Assembly: GCA_004556345.1 (NCBI GenBank) | Contig: SFHQ01000014.1 | Span: 1-40,120 of the forward strand | DNA from: Clostridiales bacterium | Lineage (GTDB): Bacteria > Bacillota > Clostridia > Oscillospirales > Oscillospiraceae | Length of the DNA: 40,120 nucleotides | Direction: 5' to 3' | Shown: one piece after another, positions 6,775 to 14,550 of the stretch | Position numbering within the stretch: position 1 is the first letter of the stretch | How the letters are laid out: each line of letters begins with the position of its first letter | Notes under the pieces: generated by a model | What the model saw: the letters and a program-made list of their open reading frames with translations, nothing else | Database searches by the model: none | Told to the model about the DNA's origin: nothing | Made by a program: the position numbers and the translations under genes

Positions 6775-8724
6775 ATGGCAGAGAACAACAAGCAGGCCAC
6801 CCCCCAGGACCAGGAGCAGGACCTGTCCCAGGTCCTCAAGGTCCGTCGGGATAAGCTGGCCGCCCTTCAGAAGGAAGGCAAAGACCCCTTCCAGCAGACC
6901 AAATTCACCGTCTCCCACCACGCCCAGGAGATCAAAGAGCACTTTGACGAGATGGAAGGCCAGACCGTGACCATCGCCGGCCGCCTGATGTCCAAGCGCG
7001 GCATGGGCAAGGTGAGCTTCTGCGACATGCAGGACAAGTCCGGCCGCATCCAGCTCTACGCCCGGAAGGACGAGATGGACGAGACCGAGTACAATACCTT
7101 TAAGAAGTATGACATCGGCGACATCGTCGGCGTGGAGGGCGAGGTCTTCCGCACCCAGCGGGGCGAGATGAGCGTGCGCTGCAAGCACGTGACCCTGCTG
7201 TCCAAGTCCCTGCACCCCCTGCCGGAGAAGTTCCACGGCTTGCAGGACAAGGAGCTGCGCTATCGTCGGCGCTATGTGGACCTCATCATGAACCCGGAGG
7301 TCCGCAAGAACTTTGAGATCCGCAGCCAGTTCGTGAGCTACCTGCGGTCCTTCCTGGATGGCCGGGGCTACATGGAGGTGGAGACCCCCGTGCTGAACAC
7401 CATCTCCGGCGGCGCCACCGCCCGCCCCTTCATCACCCACCACAACACGCTGGACATCGACATGTACATGCGTATCGCCACCGAGCTGCATCTGAAGCGG
7501 CTCATCGTCGGCGGCCTGGAGCGGGTGTATGAGATCGGCCGCATCTTCCGCAACGAGGGCATGGACACCAAGCACAACCCGGAGTTCACCACCGTGGAGC
7601 TGTATGAGGCCTACGCCGACTTCAACGACATGATGGACCTGTTTGAGGACTTCCTCTCCTCCGCCGCCCAGAAGATCCTGGGCACCTATGAGGTCACCTG
7701 GCAGGGGGAGAAGATCAACCTGGCCCCCGGCTGGCGTCGGCTGACCATGGCCGAGGCGGTCAAGGAATACCTGGGCGTGGACTTCATGGCCATCACCGAC
7801 GACGCGGAGGCCGTGGCCGCCGCCAAGTCCGTGGGCATCGACATGGACGGCGTGGAGCCCACCTGGGGCCACGCCCTGTATGAGTGCTTCGACCAGAAGA
7901 TCGAGGGGATGCTCATCCAGCCCACCTTCATCACCATGCACCCCGTGGACGTCTCCCCCCTGGCCAAGCGCTCCCCCAAGGACCCCCGCCTGACCGAGCG
8001 GTTCGAACTGTTCATCTGCCGCAGTGAGATGGGCAACGCCTTCTCTGAGCTCAACGACCCCATCGACCAGAAGGAGCGTTTCCAGAAGCAGGTGGAGCTT
8101 CGCGCCAAGGGCGACGACGAGGCCGGCATGATGGACGAGGACTACATCGACGCGCTGGAATACGGCCTGCCCCCCACGGGCGGCCTGGGTATCGGCATCG
8201 ACCGCTGCGTCATGCTGCTGACCGGCTCGGATTCCATCCGCGACGTCATCCTCTTCCCCACCATGAAGCCCCTGGGCGAGACCGAGGCCAACAAGGCCGA
8301 AAAGCCCGCCGAAGCGCCCAAGGCCCCGGAGGCCCCCGCAGTGAAGATCGACTTCTCCCACGTGGAGATCGAGCCGCTCTTCCAGGAGTTCGTGGATTTT
8401 GAGACCTTCAGCAAGTCCGACTTCCGCGTGGTGAAGGTCAAGGCCTGCGAAGCCGTGAAGAAGTCCAAGAAGCTCTTGAAGTTTGTTTTGGACGACGGGA
8501 CCGGCACGGACCGCGTCATTCTGAGCGGCATCCACGACTACTATGAGCCGGAGGAGCTGATCGGCAAGACCTGCGTGGCCATCGTGAACCTGCCCCCCAG
8601 ACCCATGATGGGCATCGACTCCTGCGGGATGCTGATCTCCGCCGTGCACAAGGAAAACGGCGAGGAAGGGCTGAACCTGCTGATGCTGGACGATAAGATC
8701 CCGGCCGGCGCGAAGCTGTATTAA
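6775..8724 (+). CDS. lysS: Class II lysyl-tRNA synthetase with C-terminal Trbp111-like tRNA-binding domain
   Basis: The product has 649 residues, against about 500 for ordinary bacterial LysS. Residues 60-150 are the OB-fold anticodon-binding domain. The class II core follows: motif 1 near 188-208 (RGYMEVETPVLN), motif 2 near 257-280 (FRNEGMDTKHNPEFTT), motif 3 near 470-481 (GLGIGIDRCVML). An Ala/Pro/Glu/Lys linker (about 503-523) joins a second module at 535-649 ('FETFSKSDFRVVKVKACEAV' through to 'PAGAKLY'). That module resembles the EMAP/Trbp111 tRNA-binding domain found at the C-terminus of MetG. The enzyme charges tRNA-Lys; the extra domain should raise tRNA affinity. ATG 6775 follows AAAAGGAG. 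A strong terminator ends the transcript. Confidence 0.95.
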   Translation: MAENNKQATPQDQEQDLSQVLKVRRDKLAALQKEGKDPFQQTKFTVSHHAQEIKEHFDEMEGQTVTIAGRLMSKRGMGKVSFCDMQDKSGRIQLYARKDEMDETEYNTFKKYDIGDIVGVEGEVFRTQRGEMSVRCKHVTLLSKSLHPLPEKFHGLQDKELRYRRRYVDLIMNPEVRKNFEIRSQFVSYLRSFLDGRGYMEVETPVLNTISGGATARPFITHHNTLDIDMYMRIATELHLKRLIVGGLERVYEIGRIFRNEGMDTKHNPEFTTVELYEAYADFNDMMDLFEDFLSSAAQKILGTYEVTWQGEKINLAPGWRRLTMAEAVKEYLGVDFMAITDDAEAVAAAKSVGIDMDGVEPTWGHALYECFDQKIEGMLIQPTFITMHPVDVSPLAKRSPKDPRLTERFELFICRSEMGNAFSELNDPIDQKERFQKQVELRAKGDDEAGMMDEDYIDALEYGLPPTGGLGIGIDRCVMLLTGSDSIRDVILFPTMKPLGETEANKAEKPAEAPKAPEAPAVKIDFSHVEIEPLFQEFVDFETFSKSDFRVVKVKACEAVKKSKKLLKFVLDDGTGTDRVILSGIHDYYEPEELIGKTCVAIVNLPPRPMMGIDSCGMLISAVHKENGEEGLNLLMLDDKIPAGAKLY

Positions 8725-8738
8725 CGCATAAAAACACG

Positions 8739-8776
8739 ACAGCTCCTACTGCACAACGCAGTAGGAGCTGTTTTTT
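8739..8776 (+). terminator. Terminator of greA-lysS
   Basis: A perfect 14-bp stem (ACAGCTCCTACTGC with its complement), a 5-nt loop and TTTTTT. Confidence 0.95.
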
Positions 8777-8816
8777 GAGTTGCGAAGGTTCAAGCATGGG
8801 CGGTTGCCTCTGTGCA

Positions 8817-8889
8817 TTTTCCAAGGATATTATACCTGATATTTGACACTTTTCCAAGGGTTTGAAGCGCCAATATTGACACTTTTTCC
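8817..8889 (+). repeat. Three short repeats, possible insertion-sequence remnant
   Basis: TTTTCCAAGG occurs at 8817-8826 and again within TTGACACTTTTCCAAGG (8843-8859). TTGACACTTTTTCC follows at 8876-8889. Multiple short repeats of this kind are reminiscent of the ends of IS21-type elements, but no transposase gene is present. The region 8777-8930 holds no gene I can support. Confidence 0.35.
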
Positions 8890-8934
8890 GAGACCTCCAG
8901 CAGGGCCACAGCAACAGGGCCCTTACGTTCTGGC

Positions 8935-8963
8935 TTGACAGATACGATAAAATCGTATATTCT
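8935..8963 (+). promoter_or_regulatory. Toxin-antitoxin promoter with palindromic operator
   Basis: TTGACA (8935-8940) and TATTCT (8958-8963) have a 17-bp spacer. That spacer is almost filled by a perfect inverted repeat, ATACGAT-AAA-ATCGTAT (8942-8958). A repressor bound there would block RNA polymerase. The HTH antitoxin encoded downstream is the obvious candidate, as autorepression is the rule in type II systems. Confidence 0.8.
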
Positions 8964-9005
8964 TTTCTTAGAGTAAGATAGAAACAGAAAGAGAGTGGTT
9001 CTACC

Positions 9006-9335
9006 ATGACGAGAACCTTTGTTTATACGGCACCATTTCGTCGATGTTGGAAAATGATGGGATTAGGGGACGATGTGTTGCCGCGCCTAGAAGAAGTCCT
9101 CTTGCAAAATCCACAGCTTGGAGATGTTATAGAGGGGACTGGCGGGGCAAGAAAAATGCGCATCGCATTAGGTGGCCGTGGAAAGAGCGGCGGTGCCAGA
9201 GTGATTTATGTAGACGTTTTGGAACGAGAACACCTCTATCTTTTGTTTGCCTATCCTAAAAATGTGCAGGAAAATTTAACCGCAGAACAGAAGAAAATGC
9301 TTCGCAAAATCACCGAGGAAATTCGGAAGGAGTGA
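9006..9335 (+). CDS. higB: Type II toxin, RelE/HigB2-like
   Basis: The product has 109 residues. The central 'ARKMRIALGGRGKSGGARVI' and the following 'LYLLFAYPKNVQENLTAEQK' are characteristic of HigB2-like RelE-superfamily toxins. These ribosome-dependent RNases cut mRNA during translation. The C-terminus is rich in Lys and Glu, as usual. The toxin gene comes first and the antitoxin second, the inverted order typical of higBA. Base use is clearly less GC-rich than in the flanking housekeeping genes, which suggests horizontal acquisition. ATG 9006 follows GAGAGTGG, a weak ribosome-binding site. Whether the toxin is active cannot be told from sequence. Confidence 0.85.
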   Translation: MTRTFVYTAPFRRCWKMMGLGDDVLPRLEEVLLQNPQLGDVIEGTGGARKMRIALGGRGKSGGARVIYVDVLEREHLYLLFAYPKNVQENLTAEQKKMLRKITEEIRKE

Positions 9336-9340
9336 TTTCA

Positions 9341-9691
9341 GTGTCTGAGCCGATTTTTAAAAGTTCTTTGAGCATGGAAGAGATAGAAGCAAATTTCAAG
9401 GATGTAGATTTCTTTTCCGGTGTGATGGAAGGGCTGGAAGAAGCGCTTGCATACAAAAGAGGAAAAGCATCTGCAGAGACGATTGCACGCAAGCGTGCCT
9501 TGCCCACAGTGAATATCAAGGAAATGCGGCTGTCTTTGGGAATGACGCAGCGGACGTTTGCAGAGATGCTGGGCGTCTCCCGCAGAACGGTGGAGGCATG
9601 GGAAAGCGGAAAAAGTACACCGACGCCTACGGCAAAGAAGCTGATGTATTTGATCCAGGAAGATCATTCTCTGGTGCAGAAGTTACAGTAA
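9341..9691 (+). CDS. higA: HTH antitoxin, HigA/NadS-like
   Basis: The product has 116 residues if translated from GTG 9341, which has AGGAG at 9328-9332 at proper spacing. An alternative GTG at 9332 overlaps the toxin stop but lies on top of the ribosome-binding site. The N-terminal half is acidic and probably binds the toxin ('VDFFSGVMEGLEEALAYKRG'). The C-terminal half is a Cro/C1-type helix-turn-helix: 'LGMTQRTFAEMLGVSRRTVE' followed by AWESGKSTPTPTAKK. It should neutralise the toxin and repress the shared promoter through the palindrome at 8942-8958. It shares the lower GC of the toxin gene. Confidence 0.85.
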   Translation: MSEPIFKSSLSMEEIEANFKDVDFFSGVMEGLEEALAYKRGKASAETIARKRALPTVNIKEMRLSLGMTQRTFAEMLGVSRRTVEAWESGKSTPTPTAKKLMYLIQEDHSLVQKLQ

Positions 9692-9712
9692 GAAAGAGAA
9701 AGGACGAACACC

Positions 9713-10477
9713 ATGGAACACATCACCAGCCGCACCAACGCGCTCATCACCCGCATCCGCAAGCTCGTGGCCGAGCGGAAGCATCGGCGGCGGGAAGGGG
9801 TCATGGTCTGCGAAGGCCCGAAGATGCTGGGGGAAGCCCTGCGGTGGGGCGCTGCGCTGGACACCGTCGTGTGGGAAGCGGGGAAAGCACGGGCGCAGGA
9901 CATCCCGGACGGGGTGCGGCAGGTAGAGGTGCCGGGGGACTTGCTGGCTGCCCTTGCGCCCACGCAGACGCCCCAGGGCGTGCTGTTTCTCTGCCAGCTG
10001 CCGGAGCGGGCCTTGCCGGAGAAGCTGGAGGGCCGGCGCTATCTTGTGCTGGACGGCGTGCAGGACCCCGGCAACGTGGGGACACTCTGGCGGACCGCCG
10101 ACGCCTTTGGGGCGGACGGGATGATCCTGCTGCCTGGCTGCGCCGACCCCTGGAGCCCCAAGACCCTGCGGGCGACCATGGGGGCCTGCTTCCGCCTGCC
10201 TGTGTGGGAGGGGGCGCTGGGCGACCTGGTGCCCAAGCTGGCCCAGGCGGGCCTGCCGCTCTATGCGACCGCCCTGCGGGAGGACACCGTGGACCTGCGG
10301 GAGATGGATCTGCGCCGCTGCGCCGTCGCCATCGGCAGCGAGGGGCGGGGCGTCTCCCAGGCGGTGCTGGAGGCCAGCGCCAAGACCGTGAAGATCCCCA
10401 TGGCCGAACAATGCGAATCCCTCAACGCTGCCATCGCCGGGGCGGTGGTGCTGTGGCAGATGGGGTTTGGAAGATAA
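9713..10477 (+). CDS. TrmH (SpoU) family RNA 2'-O-methyltransferase
   Basis: The product has 254 residues. The first 95 or so form a substrate-binding domain ('LITRIRKLVAERKHRRREGV', 'MVCEGPKML'). The SPOUT catalytic domain shows motif 1 (VLDGVQDPGNVGTLWRTADA), motif 2 (AIGSEGRGVS) and motif 3 (KIPMAEQCESLNAAIAGAVV). These form the trefoil knot that binds S-adenosylmethionine. Relatives methylate ribose positions in 23S rRNA or tRNA; the substrate here is not determinable. ATG 9713 follows GAAAGGA at 9698-9704. It lies 21 bp after the antitoxin with no terminator visible, so it may be partly transcribed from the toxin-antitoxin promoter. Confidence 0.92.
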   Translation: MEHITSRTNALITRIRKLVAERKHRRREGVMVCEGPKMLGEALRWGAALDTVVWEAGKARAQDIPDGVRQVEVPGDLLAALAPTQTPQGVLFLCQLPERALPEKLEGRRYLVLDGVQDPGNVGTLWRTADAFGADGMILLPGCADPWSPKTLRATMGACFRLPVWEGALGDLVPKLAQAGLPLYATALREDTVDLREMDLRRCAVAIGSEGRGVSQAVLEASAKTVKIPMAEQCESLNAAIAGAVVLWQMGFGR

Positions 10478-10486
10478 GCCGGAGCT

Positions 10487-10520
10487 GCGCTCTTGCCCTG
10501 CGGGGCGGGGGCGCGGTTTT
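10487..10520 (+). terminator. Probable terminator after the TrmH-family gene
   Basis: GCGCTCTTGCCC can pair with GGGCGGGGGCGC (12 pairs, three of them G-U) around TGCG, followed by GGTTTT. The T-run is short, so strength is uncertain. Confidence 0.6.
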
Positions 10521-10599
10521 GCCTTTGAGGGCCGGGGGCGTTGTCGGTGTTTCCCAACACTTTAATAAGGTATGTCCCCTATTTTTCCCGGTTTTGTAT

Positions 10600-10628
10600 T
10601 TGACAGGGGCAGAACGGGGATATATAAT
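10600..10628 (+). promoter_or_regulatory. Perfect consensus promoter for dprA-topA-trmFO-plsX
   Basis: TTGACA (10600-10605) and TATAAT (10623-10628), spacer 17 bp. The leader to dprA is about 100 nt; I see no known riboswitch in it. Confidence 0.93.
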
Positions 10629-10734
10629 AGTAAAACCTGCGGCCCGGCGGGAGTTTCTTTCTTTTCCCGTGGACCGCGGAAAGAAGCAAGCAACTGACCC
10701 CGCCCGCAAGGGCCAGACGAGGGAGGAGACGGCC

Positions 10735-12021
10735 ATGAGCAACCTGCGCCACTGGCTGTGGCTGAGCACCAGGGGACCTGCCCCCGGCATGTATGCGGCC
10801 CGTTTGCTGGAGCACTTCGGCACCCCGGAGGGGGCCTATTTCGCCAGCGAAGCGGCCTATGACCAAGTGCCTGACCTGCCCTCGAAGGTCCGCCGGGCGC
10901 TGCTGGACAAGGATCTCACGGGAGCCGACCGCATCCTGGCCCAGTGCGACGCGCTGGACATCCGCATTCTGACCTGTCAGGACGCGGCCTATCCCCAGCG
11001 GCTGGCCCAGCTGGACACCGCACCCTGCGTGCTGTACGTCCGGGGCAAGCTGCCCCAGATCGACCAGGAGGCCGCCGTGGCCGTGGTGGGGGCCAGAAAG
11101 GCCAGCCCCTACGGCGTGATGGTCGCGGGACGCATGGCCCTGGACCTGGCAAGGCATGGGGCCGTGGTGGTCAGCGGCAGCGCCTATGGCATCGACGGTG
11201 CGGCCCTGCGGGGTGCCTTGCAGGGCGGCGGACGGGTTGTCTCCGTCCTGGGCAACGGCATCGACGTGGTCTATCCGCCCGGACACCGGGACCTCTATGA
11301 GGACGTGGCCGCCCACGGGGCGCTGGTGAGTGAATATCCCCCAGGGACGCCGCCCAACGGTGCCCACTTCCCCGTGCGCAACCGGCTCATCGCCGGGCTG
11401 AGCCTGGGGGTGCTGGTGGTGGAGGGGACCCAATCGAGCGGGTCGCTCATCACGGCCAAGTGGGCCTTGGAGCAGGGGAGAGATGTCTTCGCCGTCCCCG
11501 GCGGCATCGACGCACCCCTGAGCAAGGGGCCCAACGGACTCATCCGCCGGGGGGAGGCCAAATTGGTCCAGGACGCCTGGGACATCATCGAGGAGTATCA
11601 CCTGCTCTTCCCGGAGACCCTGCGGCCGAAGGCCCCGCTCTCCCGGCCTGCGGTGCAGGCGCGGCTTCACAAGGCGGGGACCGTCCCCGGCCAACCCAAG
11701 CCGGAGCCGACCCGACAGCCCCTGGAGAACGAGACGGAGGAGGCCCCCCTGCCGCCCCCGCCGCTGGCCCCCCTGGAGGACCCCCGCCTGGTGGTCGATC
11801 TCCGGGCGGACCCGGAGGCGTTTCCGGCGGACCAGCTGGACGTGCTGCGGGCCTTGCAGAGCGGGGAGAGCAGATCCACCGACGACCTGGTGGAGGAGAC
11901 AGGGCTGCCTGCCCGGCGGGTCTTATCCGCCCTGACCTTATTGCAGGTGCGGCAGATGGTGACGTGCCACGAGCGGCGCTTTACCTCCCTGGTGGACCTG
12001 CAAAACGACGAACAAGCATAA
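10735..12021 (+). CDS. dprA: DNA-processing protein DprA
   Basis: The product has 428 residues. An N-terminal SAM-like region (about 1-80) precedes the Rossmann-fold domain with 'AVAVVGARKASPYG', 'VVSGSAYGIDGAALRGAL', 'GNGIDVVYPPGHRDLYEDV', 'FPVRNRLIAGLSLGVLVVEG' and 'GSLITAKWALEQGRDVFAVP'. A Pro/Glu-rich linker (about 305-355) leads to a winged-helix domain at the C-terminus ('LRALQSGESRSTDDLVEETG'). DprA binds incoming single-stranded DNA and loads RecA during natural transformation. The frame is open far upstream, but ATG 10735 has GGGAGGAG before it and follows a perfect promoter. The dprA-topA-trmFO order is common in Firmicutes. Competence is possible but cannot be concluded from this gene alone. 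Confidence 0.95.
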   Translation: MSNLRHWLWLSTRGPAPGMYAARLLEHFGTPEGAYFASEAAYDQVPDLPSKVRRALLDKDLTGADRILAQCDALDIRILTCQDAAYPQRLAQLDTAPCVLYVRGKLPQIDQEAAVAVVGARKASPYGVMVAGRMALDLARHGAVVVSGSAYGIDGAALRGALQGGGRVVSVLGNGIDVVYPPGHRDLYEDVAAHGALVSEYPPGTPPNGAHFPVRNRLIAGLSLGVLVVEGTQSSGSLITAKWALEQGRDVFAVPGGIDAPLSKGPNGLIRRGEAKLVQDAWDIIEEYHLLFPETLRPKAPLSRPAVQARLHKAGTVPGQPKPEPTRQPLENETEEAPLPPPPLAPLEDPRLVVDLRADPEAFPADQLDVLRALQSGESRSTDDLVEETGLPARRVLSALTLLQVRQMVTCHERRFTSLVDLQNDEQA

Positions 12022-12087
12022 CACAACCAACCCCTCCCGAAAGCTTTGCGGGAGGGAAACGATAGAGAATCATTCGGAGGGAATCGC

Positions 12088-14550
12088 GTGGCGAAATCGA
12101 ATCTGGTGATCGTAGAGTCACCGGCCAAAGCAAAGACCATCGGAAAATATCTGGGGCCGGACTACAAAGTCCTGGCCTCCATGGGTCACGTCCGGGACCT
12201 GCCCAAGAGCAAGATGGGCGTCGACCTGGAACACAACGACTTTGAACCCGACTACCAGCCCATCAAGGGCAAGGAAGAGACCATTGCCGAGCTGCAAGAG
12301 GCGGCCGATAAAAGCAAAAAAGTCTACCTCGCCACCGACCCGGACCGGGAGGGCGAGGCCATTTCCTGGCACCTAAAAGAACTCCTCCACCTGCCGGAGG
12401 AAAAGACCAGCCGGGTCACGTTCAACGAGATCACGAAAAAAGTGGTGACGGACAGCATCGCCCACCCCCGCGACATCGACCAGAACCTGGTGGACGCCCA
12501 GCAGGCCCGCCGCATTCTGGACCGCATCGTGGGCTACCAGCTCTCCCCGCTGCTGTGGAAGAAGATCCGCCGGGGCCTGTCGGCCGGCCGGGTGCAGTCT
12601 GTCGCCACCCGGCTCGTGGCCGAGCGGGAGGAGGAGATCCGGGCCTTTGTCCCGGAGGAATACTGGACCCTGGAGGTCACTCTGGACCGCGTGGCCCCCA
12701 ATCTCGGTAGCTTCAAGACCCAGTTCTATGGCCGGGAGAAGAAGATGGAGCTGAAGTCCAAGGAGCAGGTGGATGAGGTCTTGGACGCCATCCGCACCGC
12801 CCCCTTCTCCGTGAGCAAGATCAAGCGGCAGGACAAGAGCCGTTCTCCGGCCCCCCCGTTCATCACCTCCACCTTGCAGCAGGAGGCATCGAGAAAGCTC
12901 AACATGAGCCCTCGCCGCACCATGTCCATCGCCCAGCAGCTGTACGAAGGCGTGGACATTGCCGGGGAGGGGACCGTGGGTCTTATCACCTACATGCGTA
13001 CCGACTCTCTGCGCCTGTCTGACGAGGCCGTGGCGGCTGCCCGGTCCTTTGCCGGGGCGCGGTATGGGCAGGAGTATCTGCCCGATGCCCCCCGCCACTT
13101 CAAGGCCAAGGCCGGGGCGCAGGACGCCCACGAGGCCATCCGCCCCTCTAACGTGGCCCTGACCCCGGAGAGCATCAAGAAGGACCTGACCGCCGAGCAG
13201 TTCCGGCTGTATAAGCTGATCTGGAGCCGCTTTTTGGCCTGCCAGATGGCAAACGCCATTTACGACAGCGTGAACATCGAGGTGACCAGTGCGGGCTATG
13301 TCTTCAAGGCCAGCCGCTCCGAGGTCAAGTTCCCCGGCTTCCTGGCCGTGTATGAAGAGGGCAAGGACGAGGAGGGCGGCGAGATCCAGTCCCGCCTGCC
13401 CAACCTGCAGGAGGGCGAGCCGCTGGTGAAGACCGCCGAGCGGCCGGAGCAGAAGTTTACCCAGCCCCCCACGCGCTACACCGAGGCCACCCTCATCCGG
13501 GCGCTGGAGGAGAAGGGCATTGGCCGCCCCTCTACCTATGCCCCCACCATCACCACCATTATGAACCGGGAGTATGTGGTCAAGGACGGCAAGTATCTCC
13601 ACACGACACCGCTGGGCGAGGTGGTCACGGGCCTGATGAAGGACAAGTTCAAGGACATTGTGGACTATGCCTTCACCGCCGATATGGAGGGCCGCCTGGA
13701 CAAAGTCGAGAATGGCGAAGAGAACTGGAAGAAGGTCCTGGGCGATTTCTACCAGGACTTCCGCCAGGAGATGGAGCAGGCCGAGAAAGACCTGGACGGC
13801 ACCCGCATCAAGGTCCCCGACGAGGTCTCCGACGAGGTCTGCGACGTGTGCGGGCGGCAGATGGTGGTGAAGTCCGGGCGGTTTGGCCGCTTCCTGGCCT
13901 GCCCCGGCTTCCCGGACTGTACGTTTACGAAGCCCTTGGTCATCGAGATGCCCGGCAAGTGCCCCAAGTGCGGCAGCCGTATCTTGAAGAAGACCTCCCG
14001 GAACGGCTACACCTATTACGGCTGTGAGCACAACGGCGACAAGATGGGCCGGGCCTGCGACTTTATGACCTGGGACGTGCCCGTGAAGGACACCTGCCCG
14101 GAGTGCGGCTGGACCATGTTCAAAAAGTCCGGCCGGGGCTTTAAGAAGCCCTTCTGCATCAACGAAAGCTGCCCCGCCTTTGTCCCGGAGGAGAAGCGCG
14201 GCGGCTACCGCAAGAAGAAGACCGAAGAGGCCAAGACCGAAGGGACCGCCGAGGCAGCAGCAGAGACCGCCGCCGAGGAGAAGCCCAAGAAGACCAAAGC
14301 GGCTGCCAAAAAGACCACGGAGAAAAAGACCGCCGCCAAGAAGACGACGGCCAAGAAAACGACCGAAAAGAAAACAACGGCCACCAAAAAGACCACCACC
14401 AAGAAGACCAGCACCAAGAAAGCCGACGCCGACGCCACGGAAAAGAAGACGGCGGCGAAGAAGACCACCACGAAAAAGGCATCCACCAAGAAGACCGCCG
14501 AACAGGCCGAGGGCGGGGCCGACGGTTCGGAGGGCAACGCCGATGTATGA
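12088..14550 (+). CDS. topA: DNA topoisomerase I with long Lys/Ala/Thr-rich tail
   Basis: The product has 820 residues. The TOPRIM domain opens with 'LVIVESPAKAKTIGKYLG' and contains the metal site 'TDPDREGEA'. The active-site Tyr is about residue 302 in 'TYMRTDSLRLS', which forms the transient DNA link while negative supercoils relax. Three four-Cys zinc ribbons lie at about 585-695 (first: CDVCGRQ...; last: CPECGW...). The final 100 or so residues are a low-complexity tail of KKT/AAK repeats, a likely DNA-binding arm. The start is GTG 12088, set by CGGAGGG at 12075-12081 and by the conserved AKSNLVIVES beginning. The 3' end overlaps trmFO by 8 bp. Confidence 0.96.
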   Translation: MAKSNLVIVESPAKAKTIGKYLGPDYKVLASMGHVRDLPKSKMGVDLEHNDFEPDYQPIKGKEETIAELQEAADKSKKVYLATDPDREGEAISWHLKELLHLPEEKTSRVTFNEITKKVVTDSIAHPRDIDQNLVDAQQARRILDRIVGYQLSPLLWKKIRRGLSAGRVQSVATRLVAEREEEIRAFVPEEYWTLEVTLDRVAPNLGSFKTQFYGREKKMELKSKEQVDEVLDAIRTAPFSVSKIKRQDKSRSPAPPFITSTLQQEASRKLNMSPRRTMSIAQQLYEGVDIAGEGTVGLITYMRTDSLRLSDEAVAAARSFAGARYGQEYLPDAPRHFKAKAGAQDAHEAIRPSNVALTPESIKKDLTAEQFRLYKLIWSRFLACQMANAIYDSVNIEVTSAGYVFKASRSEVKFPGFLAVYEEGKDEEGGEIQSRLPNLQEGEPLVKTAERPEQKFTQPPTRYTEATLIRALEEKGIGRPSTYAPTITTIMNREYVVKDGKYLHTTPLGEVVTGLMKDKFKDIVDYAFTADMEGRLDKVENGEENWKKVLGDFYQDFRQEMEQAEKDLDGTRIKVPDEVSDEVCDVCGRQMVVKSGRFGRFLACPGFPDCTFTKPLVIEMPGKCPKCGSRILKKTSRNGYTYYGCEHNGDKMGRACDFMTWDVPVKDTCPECGWTMFKKSGRGFKKPFCINESCPAFVPEEKRGGYRKKKTEEAKTEGTAEAAAETAAEEKPKKTKAAAKKTTEKKTAAKKTTAKKTTEKKTTATKKTTTKKTSTKKADADATEKKTAAKKTTTKKASTKKTAEQAEGGADGSEGNADV

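Noticed and set aside
9598..10734. Upstream extension of the dprA frame
   Set aside because: It is the out-of-frame shadow of the antitoxin and TrmH-family genes and crosses a probable terminator and a perfect promoter.
12032..12056. Hairpin between dprA and topA as a terminator
   Set aside because: The 8-bp CCCTCCCG/CGGGAGGG stem has no T-run after it on either strand, so read-through into topA is expected.
14280..14500. Repeated AAGAAGACC-like units suggesting a CRISPR or satellite
   Set aside because: They are irregular codon repeats for Lys, Thr and Ala within the topA frame, without constant spacers.
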